Of a stretch of 64,000 bases of DNA, positions 1 to 7,961 are shown piece by piece. Where the stretch lies: NCBI GenBank assembly GCA_963733885.1, contig CAVTES010000009.1, positions 62,001 through 126,000 on the forward strand, written 5' to 3'. Each line of letters opens with the position of its first letter. The first letter of the stretch is position 1. The DNA comes from JACVRW01 sp963733885 (GTDB taxonomy: Bacteria; Actinomycetota; Thermoleophilia; Solirubrobacterales; Thermoleophilaceae). Below the pieces are notes generated by a model, which was not told where the DNA came from, ran no database searches, and saw only the letters and a list, made by a program, of their open reading frames with translations. Made by a program: the position numbers and the translations under genes.

Positions 1-224
1 TGGATCCGGGGTTCGCCCCCGACGGTGACGAGCTTGACCACCGGGTGCCTCGCGGCCCCGGAGGGCATGACGAGCAGCTGCCCGCGGTCGAGCTCGACCG
101 TGCCGCGCGGCGGGTCGGCCTCGGGGTCGAGGCCGTCCAGCAGCGCAGCCTCCAAGGCGTCCGCCCCCCTGCGCGCGTCGAGGCGGCGCCCTACCTCGTC
201 CGCGTCGATGAAAGGCAGGCTCAT
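1..224 (-). CDS. Ornithine cyclodeaminase/mu-crystallin family protein (partial)
   Basis: Only the N-terminal 74 residues are inside the window; the gene runs off the left edge. The translation starts MSLPFIDADEV and contains LLVMPSG and VKLVTV, the conserved N-terminal blocks of the OCD/mu-crystallin family of NAD(P)H ketimine reductases and cyclodeaminases. The ATG overlaps the TGA of the upstream dehydratase gene (ATGA), so the two are translationally coupled. That partner makes delta-1-pyrroline-2-carboxylate reductase, giving L-proline, the most likely activity. Ornithine cyclodeaminase or alanine dehydrogenase activity cannot be excluded from this fragment. Confidence 0.8.
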   Translation of the reverse strand, partial: MSLPFIDADEVGRRLDARRGADALEAALLDGLDPEADPPRGTVELDRGQLLVMPSGAARHPVVKLVTVGGEPRI

Positions 225-1192
225 CGCAGGACGAAGCCAGTGCCCAGCGGGTCCGCCGGATCCAGGAAGAAGCGGTGCTCGCCGGTGCGGAACGCCGTGC
301 CCTCGACCTCCGTGAGCAGCCCGTCCGGCGCCTCCCCGATCGCGCGAGCGTGGAAGGTGGTGCCGACGATCGAGTCGTTGCGCCAGGTTTCCCAGGAGTC
401 GAGCGAGCCGTCGGCGGCGAGCAGCGCCGTGCGCGCCGACGTGGCCGAGCCGGTGGGGGAGCGGTCGACCTCGCCGTCGGCGAAGATCGCCACGTTGCGA
501 TGGTGAAGCGGCCCGAGCTCCTCGTAGAGGACGGTTCCGTAGATGCCCGAGAGGCGGTCGTCCCGGGGGTGGCGCGAGACCTCGCTCGCTTCGAGCGCCC
601 GCTTCACCCGGCGGCCCGCCGCGATCAGCTCCGTCAGGTCTTCCGGGACCACCCGCAGCCCGAGGCCCCCGGCCGGCGCGAAGGCGTAGATCGCGCCCCC
701 GAAGGCCACGTCCACTTCCAGGTCGCCCGCCTCCACGCCGAGCGCCACCACGAACGACGGCACGTTGCGGAAGGCGACGCTCTCGACCGCGCCGGCGCGG
801 CGCCGCACCCTGGCCACCACGCGGCCGGACGGCACGTCGATCGTTACGTCCACCTCACCGCTGGCGGGCGCCGGCACGCGCCCAGAGTCGACCGCCCACG
901 CTCCGAGCGCGATCGTGCCGTGCCCGCACGCGGTCGAGTAGCCGTCCTTGTGCCAGAACAGCACCCCGAGATCGGCGTCGCCGTCGTCCGGCGGGACGAG
1001 AAAGCCCCCGTACATGTCCGCGTGACCGCGCGGCTCGTGACAGAGCAGCCGGCGCACCCGGTCCACCTCCTCGGAGCGCGCGGCGTGCTCACGCCGGGCC
1101 GCCACCGTCGAACCCGGGATGTCGGGCACGCCGTCCTCGACGATCCGGAACGGCTCGCCCGCGGTGTGGTAGTCCGTCGCCGCGATCTCCAT
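221..1192 (-). CDS. trans-3-hydroxy-L-proline dehydratase (proline racemase family)
   Basis: A 323-residue member of the proline racemase superfamily, of usual length. The first catalytic site is present as ACGHGT (Cys89). The second, Cys in true proline and 4-hydroxyproline racemases, reads SPTGSATSA with Thr247. In this family the Cys/Thr pair marks trans-3-hydroxy-L-proline dehydratases, which eliminate water to give delta-1-pyrroline-2-carboxylate. The start is the ATG of MEIAATDYH, where family homology begins; the open frame continues upstream without similarity. It overlaps by 4 nt the downstream OCD-family gene, the expected next enzyme of the route. Function is inferred from the active-site residues plus the gene pair. 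Confidence 0.85.
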   Translation of the reverse strand: MEIAATDYHTAGEPFRIVEDGVPDIPGSTVAARREHAARSEEVDRVRRLLCHEPRGHADMYGGFLVPPDDGDADLGVLFWHKDGYSTACGHGTIALGAWAVDSGRVPAPASGEVDVTIDVPSGRVVARVRRRAGAVESVAFRNVPSFVVALGVEAGDLEVDVAFGGAIYAFAPAGGLGLRVVPEDLTELIAAGRRVKRALEASEVSRHPRDDRLSGIYGTVLYEELGPLHHRNVAIFADGEVDRSPTGSATSARTALLAADGSLDSWETWRNDSIVGTTFHARAIGEAPDGLLTEVEGTAFRTGEHRFFLDPADPLGTGFVLR

Positions 1193-1242
1193 GGCGGCAA
1201 GTCTCCCGCAGCGGGGTCGACACCGGAGGGTCGCCCCGACCC

Positions 1243-1638
1243 TCAGTTGAAGATGCGCAGCGAAGTGAACGACGCGAGCCGGTCGAAGTCCGCGTCGTCG
1301 TGAAGGAGCGGGGCGCCCGTTCGGACGCACGGAGCGGCGATCAGGCAGTCGAGCGTCTTGCGGATCGTCACGCCCTCTGCGCGGGCGGTGCGGTAGAGGC
1401 TTGCGGCGAGGGCGAAGTCGTCGAGGCCCTCGAGGCGCAGGATGGGGAAGGCGCGCAGGTGACGCTCGACGAGCTCGGCCTCATCCTCGGTGCGTAGGCC
1501 TTGCAGCACCTCGGTGAAGATCACGTCGGTGAGCGCCACCGGCTCCCCGCCCTCGATCAGCTCGACGCAGCGAAGCGCCTTCCGGGTCCGGCGGCCGCTC
1601 AGGACGTCGATCCAGACACTGGTGTCGACGACTATCAC
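1243..1638 (-). CDS. vapC: VapC-like PIN-domain ribonuclease toxin
   Basis: A 131-residue PIN-domain protein. It starts MIVVDTSVWIDVL with the first acidic residue at D5, has TEVLQGL in the middle, and acidic residues in TLDCLIAA and LLHDDADFDRLA, the pattern of the Mg-binding pocket of VapC toxins. Family members cleave tRNA or rRNA and are held inactive by the cognate antitoxin. Translation begins at a GTG that overlaps the TGA of the upstream antitoxin gene (GTGA), the usual coupled vapB-vapC order. It looks intact. The specific RNA target cannot be read from sequence. Confidence 0.88.
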   Translation of the reverse strand: MIVVDTSVWIDVLSGRRTRKALRCVELIEGGEPVALTDVIFTEVLQGLRTEDEAELVERHLRAFPILRLEGLDDFALAASLYRTARAEGVTIRKTLDCLIAAPCVRTGAPLLHDDADFDRLASFTSLRIFN

Positions 1639-1832
1639 GGCCGGCCGCGCCGGCTCTCCTGGAGGTCACCCTCCCAGTGCACGCGCCCGCGCAGCTCGAG
1701 AATCCCAAGCCGCCGGTGGCGTGCGACCAGCTCTCGAAGCGCGAGATCCACCGCCTCGCGCTTGGTCTTGACGCCCGTGAGCCGCCGCGCCTCGCGCATC
1801 ACCTCGTCATCGATCTCGATGTTGGTCCGCAT
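1635..1832 (-). CDS. vapB: VapB-like antitoxin
   Basis: A 65-residue protein starting MRTNIEIDDEVMREA, a ribbon-helix-helix N-terminus typical of type II VapB antitoxins (beta strand TNIEID, then two helices; KREAVDLALRELV is the second helix). The C-terminal part (LELRGRVHWEGDLQESR) has the Trp-containing toxin-binding tail seen in this family. An alternative ATG lies 6 nt upstream (1838). The gene overlaps vapC by 3 nt. The RHH domain would bind the repeat-containing region just upstream and repress the operon. Confidence 0.85.
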   Translation of the reverse strand: MRTNIEIDDEVMREARRLTGVKTKREAVDLALRELVARHRRLGILELRGRVHWEGDLQESRRGRP

Positions 1833-1861
1833 ACACATCAGCGTACACATCTTCGGGTGTA
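1832..1861. promoter_or_regulatory. Candidate vapBC operator (direct and inverted TACAC repeats)
   Basis: TACACAT occurs twice, 12 bp apart (1832-1838 and 1844-1850). The second copy also forms an inverted repeat with GTGTA at 1857-1861. The cluster overlaps the vapB start. RHH antitoxins commonly autoregulate by binding such short repeats. This is inference from position and symmetry. Confidence 0.5.
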
Positions 1862-1936
1862 GTCCGTAGGTATCGGGCTGGCGAGCGGCCGGATGCGGAG
1901 CGGCCGCTGACGTACCCAGGGTGTGGGCCGGCTCGA

Positions 1937-2055
1937 GGCGGGCAAACCTCCCTTTCGACCGCACCGGTCGAAGACGTCGGGAGGTTGTGGTCGCCTGGGG
2001 TTCAGAAGCTCCCAAGCTCGGCGCGGCGGCGATCGAAAGGGAGGTTTTGCACGCC
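1937..2055. repeat. Long imperfect inverted repeat (CCTCCCTTTCGA family)
   Basis: Two arms of about 26 nt, 1937-1962 and 2029-2055, are inverted copies differing by two substitutions and one indel, with a core CCTCCCTTTCGA. They lie about 65 bp apart in the 380-bp gap between vapBC and the VWA gene. I see no coding potential in this gap. It resembles a REP/MITE-like palindrome pair or a long terminator structure. Confidence 0.6.
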
Positions 2056-2241
2056 GCCATCACCCCCTGTCTGGGGACGCGCCACGCCCCCTGTCGGACT
2101 CCCACTCGCGGCGGGAGCCTGGACACCCTTCTCCGCAGTCACCACGCCGACGACCCGCCGGCAAAGGCCCCGACCCGCACCACAATCGTCCACACCGCAG
2201 AGCCCCAACCTGACCGAACCGGCTACGCATAGGGCCAAACC

Positions 2242-3202
2242 TCAGGGCAGCCGGCCGAACCAGCGCAGCGACAGCGCCCCGCCGAGCAGCAGGAACGCCG
2301 CCGCGCCGCCCACGAACGCGGCCGTCACCTCGCGGCGCTCCTCGCGCGTCGCAACCTGCGAGCCGAGCCGCTCGTATACCGTCGCCAGCTCGGCGCCCGC
2401 GTTCGCGTTGAAGGTCCGCGCGCCGCTGATGGTGGCCACGCGCCGCATCACCTCCCGGTCGGGCGGCACCGACCGCGTGAACGTGTTGCCGTTCCGGCCC
2501 TCCACCTCGATCGTGCCCTGGTCGGTGCCGAACGCCACGGTGTAGATCGGGACGCGCAGGCGCGCCGCCTGGCGGGCCACGTCGACCGGGTCGCGCCCGT
2601 GCGTCGAGGCGCCGTCGGAGAGCAGGATCACGGCCGCCGGCGGGCGCTTGCTGTCGCGCGAGCCCGGGCGGCTGATCAGCCCGACCGCCGCCGCCAGACC
2701 CTCTCCGGTGGCCGTTCCGCCGCTCGGGCTGAGCTCCTGGATCAGGGCGCGCGTGTCCTCGCGGTCTGCGCGCGGAGGCTGGATCCGCCGCACCGCGTGG
2801 TTGAAGGTCACCGCGCCGATGCGGAGCCCGTCGGGCGCCCCCTCCAGGAAGTCGAGGGCAGCGCGGCGCACGGCCGTCATGCGAGACGGACGCACGTCGC
2901 GCGCCTCCATCGAGCCCGAGACGTCGGTGGTGAGCACCACCGCTGCGCGCTCCTCCGGCACGGCGACGGTGGCCTCCGGCCGGGCCAGCGCGAGGGCCAA
3001 CGGCGGCGAGCGCCACGACGTAGAACGCGAGCGGCAAATGGCGCCGAAAGCCCGGTCCAGAAGGCGCCACGGAGGGCATCAGCATCGGGGAGGCGAAGCG
3101 CGCGGCGCCGGCGCGCCGGCGCCGGTCGACGAACATATAGACCGCCACGGAGGCCGGCACCGCCAGCAGGGCCAGCAGATAGATCGGCGACTGGAAGCTC
3201 AT
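2242..3202 (-). CDS. BatA-like membrane protein with von Willebrand factor A domain (frameshifted)
   Basis: The N-terminal part (MSFQSPIYLLALL, a membrane segment, then RFASPML) matches the aerotolerance/BatA N-terminal domain. It continues into a second membrane segment ending FYVVALAA. Reading then needs a one-base shift near 3000 to reach LALALARPEA and the VWA domain, with the MIDAS motif DVSGSM, GGTATGEG and LLSDGAST, followed by a C-terminal membrane helix. The extra base could be a sequencing error or a real break. It sits 16 nt downstream of the HtrA-like gene, so they are probably cotranscribed. VWA/BatA proteins are linked to envelope stress and to MoxR chaperones; no MoxR is visible here. 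Confidence 0.75.
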
Positions 3203-3218
3203 CGCCGAGGGCGGGGGC

Positions 3219-4391
3219 TCACGGCCCTCCGGGGCGCTCGCCGAGCTCGGCCTCGAACGAGCGCTCCTCGCCGTCGCGCCGTACCTCGACCTCCACGTCG
3301 TCGCCAGGCTCGAGCCCGGACACGATCTCGGAGAGGTCGTCCGGGTCGCGTACGGGCCGGCCGTCCACGCCCAGGATCACGTCGCCCGCTCGAAGGCCGG
3401 CGCTCGCCGCGGGGCCGCCCGGGGTGACGCCCTGGACCTCCGCCCCTCCCAGGGGATGCGGCGAGCTCGTGACCCCCAGGAAGGGCCGCTCGATCCGCTC
3501 TCCGCGCACGAGGGCCGGGAGCACCTGGCGGACGGTGTTGGAGGGCACCGCAAAGCCGATGCCCACGTTGCCGCTGCTCGTGCCGCCCGTCGCGATCTGG
3601 GTGTTCACGCCGATCACGCGCCCGCGCGCGTCGAGCAGCGGGCCGCCCGAGTTGCCGGGGTTGATCGGGGCGTCCGTCTGGATCACGTGGTCGATCTGGA
3701 ACCCGTCGGGGGCGCGGATCTCGCGCCCGACAGCCGAGACGATCCCGGCGGTGGCGGTGCGGTCGAGCCCGAACGGGTTGCCCACGGCTACCACGGCGTC
3801 GCCCACGCGGACGCGGTCGGAGTTGGCCAGCGTCAGCGGCCGCAGGCGGTCCACGCTGCCCGGGTCCACCCGGAGCACCGCGATGTCGGAGGAGACGTCC
3901 GTGCCGAGCACCTCGGCGTCGATCATCCGGCCGCTGTTGCCGAAGCTCACCTGGGCGGTCTCCGCGCCGGCGACCACGTGTGCGTTCGTGATCAGCGTGC
4001 CGTCGCGGTTCACCACGAACCCGGTGCCGGAGGCGGGGCCCGCCTGCACCGAGACGACCCCGGGCGCCGCGGCGTCGTAGACCCGTCCCACCTGCGTGGG
4101 CGCGAGGCGGCCCCCGTCGGTGGCGAGCAGGTCGGCCTCGTCGCGGCCGCCGTCGAAGAGCGCCACGGCCGAGAGGGCCACGGCCACCACGGCGAGCGCG
4201 ATGGCCAGGGCGGGAAGGAGCCACCGCCGTCCGCTCGGCGTCGGCTCCCCGGGCGGCTCGGGCTCGGACGGCACGCGCCGGCGCTCCTCGGCCTCGCGCA
4301 CCTGGCGGCGCCACCGGGCCGAGGAGAACGGCCCGGCGTCGGGATCCCGTCCGTCCTCACGGTCGATCCACAGGCTGGGGCGGCGACTCAC
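3219..4391 (-). CDS. HtrA/DegP-like S1C serine protease with PDZ domain
   Basis: A 390-residue membrane-anchored protease. It has a charged cytoplasmic N-terminus, one transmembrane helix at about 57-79, then a trypsin-like domain with the complete triad: H138 in TNAHVV, D169 in SSDIAVL and S248 in NPGNSGGPL. A C-terminal PDZ domain contains the ligand-loop region FLGV and GLRAGDVI. Such proteins degrade misfolded envelope proteins. The GTG at 4391 was chosen because upstream in-frame starts would overlap the preceding glycosyltransferase; the gap is then 25 nt. It lies in a minus-strand run with the VWA gene downstream. Confidence 0.9.
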   Translation of the reverse strand: MSRRPSLWIDREDGRDPDAGPFSSARWRRQVREAEERRRVPSEPEPPGEPTPSGRRWLLPALAIALAVVAVALSAVALFDGGRDEADLLATDGGRLAPTQVGRVYDAAAPGVVSVQAGPASGTGFVVNRDGTLITNAHVVAGAETAQVSFGNSGRMIDAEVLGTDVSSDIAVLRVDPGSVDRLRPLTLANSDRVRVGDAVVAVGNPFGLDRTATAGIVSAVGREIRAPDGFQIDHVIQTDAPINPGNSGGPLLDARGRVIGVNTQIATGGTSSGNVGIGFAVPSNTVRQVLPALVRGERIERPFLGVTSSPHPLGGAEVQGVTPGGPAASAGLRAGDVILGVDGRPVRDPDDLSEIVSGLEPGDDVEVEVRRDGEERSFEAELGERPGGP

Positions 4392-4416
4392 CCCCGCGAC
4401 GGTACGCAGGCCGGCG

Positions 4417-5625
4417 TCACCGCCGCATAACGCGCTCGAGCTCGTCGGCGGCGAGCGCGGCTCCGTCATGGCGGCCGGCCCAGTCGCGCAGCTCCGCCGC
4501 ACGCCTGGCGTAGGCCGGATCGGCCAGGAGCCGCCGCAGGGCGAGGCGCACGCCGCGCGGCGTCTGGAACCGTCGCGGCAGCGACACGCCGGCGCCCGCC
4601 CACCGCACTCGGGCGGCGTTCTCGGCCATGTCGCCCGCGTGCGGGCAGGCCACCACCGGCACGCCGCAGGCGAGGGCGCGGGCGACCGTGCCGTGGCCCG
4701 CGTGGCAGATCACGGCGTCACAGCGAGGCATCGTGCGGCCGTAGGAGACCCAGTCGACCAGCCGCGCGTTCGCCGGCAGTGACGGGCAAACGCGCGGGCG
4801 GGCGCCGGTTGGTGCTGGCCAGCACCCGCACCGGTTCCCCGGCGAGCCCCTCGAGGGCCGCCAGCAGCAGCCTCCCGTCGGGATCCTGCGAGGTGCTCGG
4901 CGCCACCAGCACCAGAGGCTCGTCGCCGGGAGGAAGCTCGACGTCGCCGAAGGGCTGCTCCCACAGGAGCGGGCCCGTCACCCGCAGCCAGGGCTCCGCC
5001 GACCGGCGCGGGTACTCGAGCTGCGGGAAGGTCGCCACCAGCGCGAGCAGCCGCGAGATGCCGCCGTGCACGTACCCGAGGGGCGGCAACCCGACGCGCT
5101 CGCGCGCCCCGTTCAACTCGCGGCGCCCCTGCTCCTCGCCCTTCATCAGAAGCGGGCGCGTGAGCCGCCACAGCCGTGTGCCCAGGCCGCGTGCGTGGAG
5201 GGACGGCGCCGAGCGCGTAGACCGGGAAGTCCGGCTCGCCCATCGGCAGCACGTGCGGCACGAGCGTCGCCCAGGGCCGCTCCTCGAGCTCGGCCGCGAG
5301 GGCGCCGGCCACCGTGAGGATGTCGGCCACCACGATCTCGGGGTCCGACCTCGCGGATCACGCGCGCCGTCTCCGCGGAGGCGCGGACCGCGGCCACGTA
5401 CGGCTTGAGCGGGCGCTCGCGCGTGGGGAAGACCTGGTACTCGGGCGCGGCCGCGAAGCGCATGCCCTCGCGCTCGACGTGCTCGCGCCAGCGCGACCAG
5501 GTCTCCAGCGTCACCTCGTGCCCGCGCCCGGCCAGCTCGCGGCCGAGCGCGATCGCGGGGAAGGCATGACCCGGGTCGCCGAACGCGGCGAGCAGAATCC
5601 GCCGCCGGGCGGCGCTCAGGCTCAG
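4417..5625 (-). pseudogene. MGT-type glycosyltransferase (GT1), three frame breaks
   Basis: A macrolide/UDP-glucuronosyl-type GT1 enzyme can be read end to end only with three single-base shifts, near 5345, 5205 and 4785. The pieces are contiguous: N-terminal ILLAAFGDPGHAFPAI, a middle part (VVADILTVAG, YVHGGISRLL, LVLVAPSTSQDPDG) and the C-terminal donor-site region CDAVICHAGHGT with ACGVPVVACPH. Each shift requires removing one base, two of them in short C-runs (about 5341 and 5203). Uniform +1 errors suggest sequencing artefacts as much as decay. No good start codon is present; the 5' end overlaps the stop of the LLM gene. Acceptor and sugar donor are unknown. Confidence 0.7.
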
Positions 5626-6653
5626 AGCATCTCCGCGAGCTCGCGGATCGTCTGCTTGCGCCGCTCGGGATCGAACTCCATCGGCGACACGATCAGCGTG
5701 CCCACGCCCGCCGCGCGGTAGACCTCGAGCCGCTCTCTCACCATCTCGCGCGGCCCGGCCAGCGACACGAGGTCGATCAGCTCCGGCGGGATCGCGGCCG
5801 CCGCCTCGTCCTTCTTGCGGTCGAGGTAGAGGTCCTGGATCTCGCGCGCAGCGTCCTCGAACCCGTAGCGCTGCACGAGCTGGTTGTAGAAGTTCTTCTC
5901 GCGCGAGCCCATGCCCCCCACGTAGAGCGCGACGAACGGGCGCATGGTGTCGCGGGCGCGGTCCACGTCGTCGTCGATCGAGACCTGCACGGTGGGCGCG
6001 ATGTCGAACCCGTCGAGCGAGCGGCCGGAGCGCGCGGCGCCCTCCTCGAGCAGGGCGCGGGAGCCGTCCACGTGCTCCGGCGAGAAGAAGACGGGCAGCC
6101 AGCCGTCTGCGATCTCGCCCACGAGCTGCGTGTTCTTCGGTCCGATCGCGGCGATGTAGATCGGCACCCGCTCCTGCACCGGAGCGAGCATCAGCTTGAG
6201 TGCCTTGCCCGGGCCGTCCGGAAGCGGCAGCGTGTAGGCCTCGCCCTCGTAGACGAGCCGCTCGCGCGCCAGCGCCTTGCGCACGATCTCGACGTACTCG
6301 CGCGTGCGCGCGAGCTGCTTGCCGAAGCGCTCCCCGTGCCAGCCCTCGGCCACCTGCGGGCCCGATGTGCCGATCCCGAGCAGGAAGCGCCCGTTCGAGA
6401 GGTGGTCGAGCGTGACTGCGGTCATGGCGGTCATGGCGGGGGAGCGGCCCGGCATCTGGAGGATGGCGGCGCCGAGCTTGATGCGGTCGGTCTGCGCCGC
6501 GAACCACGCCAGCGGGGTGGCGGCGTCCGAGCCGTAGGCCTCGGCGGTCCAGAGCGAGTCGTAGCCGGCGGCCTCGGCCTCGAGGGCGAGCGCCAGCTGG
6601 TCGGACGCCGTCAGGCCAAGGCCCCAGTAGCCGAGGTTCACCCCCAGGCGCAT
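5622..6653 (-). CDS. LLM class F420-dependent oxidoreductase
   Basis: A 343-residue luciferase-like monooxygenase superfamily protein with a TIM-barrel core. Conserved features include the N-terminal LGVNLGYWG, the SLWTAEAYGSDAATPLAW region and RFLLGIGTSGPQVAEGWHG. Actinobacterial members of this subfamily use coenzyme F420 to reduce or oxidise small organic substrates; the substrate cannot be deduced. A clear Shine-Dalgarno (AAGGAG) precedes the ATG. The gene heads the minus-strand run with the glycosyltransferase, HtrA and VWA genes. Confidence 0.88.
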   Translation of the reverse strand: MRLGVNLGYWGLGLTASDQLALALEAEAAGYDSLWTAEAYGSDAATPLAWFAAQTDRIKLGAAILQMPGRSPAMTAMTAVTLDHLSNGRFLLGIGTSGPQVAEGWHGERFGKQLARTREYVEIVRKALARERLVYEGEAYTLPLPDGPGKALKLMLAPVQERVPIYIAAIGPKNTQLVGEIADGWLPVFFSPEHVDGSRALLEEGAARSGRSLDGFDIAPTVQVSIDDDVDRARDTMRPFVALYVGGMGSREKNFYNQLVQRYGFEDAAREIQDLYLDRKKDEAAAAIPPELIDLVSLAGPREMVRERLEVYRAAGVGTLIVSPMEFDPERRKQTIRELAEML

Positions 6654-6713
6654 GAATTACTCCTTTCGATGCTTGCGCGAGCCGGGCGGGTGGCGCATCC
6701 TATTGCCCTACCG

Positions 6714-7229
6714 ATGCGACGCCGACGCCCAGCCCGCGAGCTCCGCACCGCGGTCGACTGCCTGCCGATCCAGACGCGCAAGGCGATGCTCCACGGCATC
6801 GAAGCGAACCGCATCATCGTCGGGGCGTACACCGATCGGCAGGGCGGGGTGTGCCCGATGCTGGCCGCCCACCGCAACGGTGGGCGCACGAGCCTGGCGA
6901 GCTTTGCCCGCGCCTGGGACCGCTACACCCGCGCCCGCGGACGCCCCCGTCCGGCCACGGATCGTGAGGTGACCACGCTGCGCACGATGCTCGAGGCGAG
7001 CATCGTGCTCGACGAGACGCCCGCGCTCAGCGGCGTCGAGAGGCCGCGGCGCGAGAGGCGCCCAACGGGCGAGCGCCACCGCGCCCGCGAGCTCCGCCAT
7101 CAGCCCGGCTGGGCGTGGCTGCGCCCGTTCCGCCGGCTCGACGAGTATGAGAGGGCGGTCTCAGAGCTCCGTGTCTCCCGGGCGGACGAACTGGATCTCC
7201 GGAACGATGCAGTGGGGGGACGTTCGTAG
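6714..7229 (+). CDS. Conserved hypothetical protein
   Basis: A 171-residue basic protein that I cannot assign to a functional family. Recognisable blocks are VDCLPIQTRKAMLHGIEA, IIVGAYTDRQGGVCPMLAAH and TSLASFARAWDRYTRA, with protein-like composition and codon pattern. The last third is Arg-rich. It is transcribed divergently from the LLM gene (60-bp gap). Its 3' end overlaps the convergent SDR gene by 69 nt, unless an earlier stop is restored. I recall similar sequences only in Thermoleophilia, so it may be lineage-specific. Confidence 0.6.
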   Translation: MRRRRPARELRTAVDCLPIQTRKAMLHGIEANRIIVGAYTDRQGGVCPMLAAHRNGGRTSLASFARAWDRYTRARGRPRPATDREVTTLRTMLEASIVLDETPALSGVERPRRERRPTGERHRARELRHQPGWAWLRPFRRLDEYERAVSELRVSRADELDLRNDAVGGRS

Positions 7230-7886
7230 GACGAAGCGGATCGCCTCGGCGATGTCCTCGGCCCGGATCATCTCGTCCTTCGGGACCTGCCCCTCGATCC
7301 AGTCGGTCATGTCCGTGGCCACGAAACCCGGGCACAGCGCCGTGACCTGAATCCCGTCGGCGGAAAGCTCCTTGTGGAGGGCCTGCGACAGGCCGACCAC
7401 GCCGAACTTGGTCGCCGAGTAGGCCGACAGCCAGCCCTGTCCGCTCTTGCCGGCGTACGACGAGGTGTTGGCGATCAGCGCCTTGCCGTGCTCGGCGCCC
7501 GCCTCCTTGAGCATGGGGATGCACTCGCGCGCCATCAGGTAGACGCCGCGCAGGTTGACGTTCAGTTGCAGATCGAGCTTCTTGGTCTCGGTATCCGCCA
7601 CCGTGCCACCGATTCCGATGCCGGCGTTGTTGATCAGCACGTCGAGGCGGCCGAAGCGCTCGCGGTGGGCCTCCGCCACCCTCGTGATGTCCTCCTCGAC
7701 GGCCATGTTGGCGGGCACCGCCTCCACCTCGAGTCCCTCGTCTCGAAGGGTCTGCGCCGCGGCCTCGAGCTTCTCGGGCCGGCGGGAGGAGAGCGTGATG
7801 CCGTAGCCGTCCTGCCCCAGGGCGCGCCCTATTGCCAGCCCGATGCCGCTCGAGCCTCCGGTGATCAGTGCGGCGCGCTCCGTCAA
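7161..7886 (-). CDS. SDR family NAD(P)-dependent oxidoreductase
   Basis: A classical short-chain dehydrogenase/reductase of 241 residues. The cofactor motif TGGSSGIG lies at about 9-16, NNAG in the middle, and the catalytic Ser and YxxxK are in NTSSYAGK...YSATK. The likely start is a TTG, without Shine-Dalgarno but with a TAGGCT hexamer 8 nt upstream, consistent with a leaderless transcript. Substrate unknown. Confidence 0.88.
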   Translation of the reverse strand: MTERAALITGGSSGIGLAIGRALGQDGYGITLSSRRPEKLEAAAQTLRDEGLEVEAVPANMAVEEDITRVAEAHRERFGRLDVLINNAGIGIGGTVADTETKKLDLQLNVNLRGVYLMARECIPMLKEAGAEHGKALIANTSSYAGKSGQGWLSAYSATKFGVVGLSQALHKELSADGIQVTALCPGFVATDMTDWIEGQVPKDEMIRAEDIAEAIRFVLRTSPHCIVPEIQFVRPGDTEL

Positions 7887-7894
7887 GGCGCGGA

Positions 7895-7900
7895 AGCCTA
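7895..7900 (-). promoter_or_regulatory. Candidate -10 element of leaderless SDR transcript
   Basis: TAGGCT on the minus strand ends 8 nt before the TTG start and no Shine-Dalgarno is present. The spacing puts the transcription start at or next to the start codon. A -35 element is not obvious. Confidence 0.4.
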
Positions 7901-7946
7901 TTTGAACGCTGGGTTAAGGAGCTGACGGGTCGTTCAGGCCATTCCC

Positions 7947-7952
7947 TAGCCT
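7947..7952 (+). promoter_or_regulatory. Candidate -10 element of leaderless lipoprotein transcript
   Basis: TAGCCT lies 9 nt before the GTG start at 7962, with TGACGG at 7923-7928 (18-bp spacer) as a possible -35. There is no Shine-Dalgarno. Confidence 0.45.
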
Positions 7953-7961
7953 TGTCCGCGC

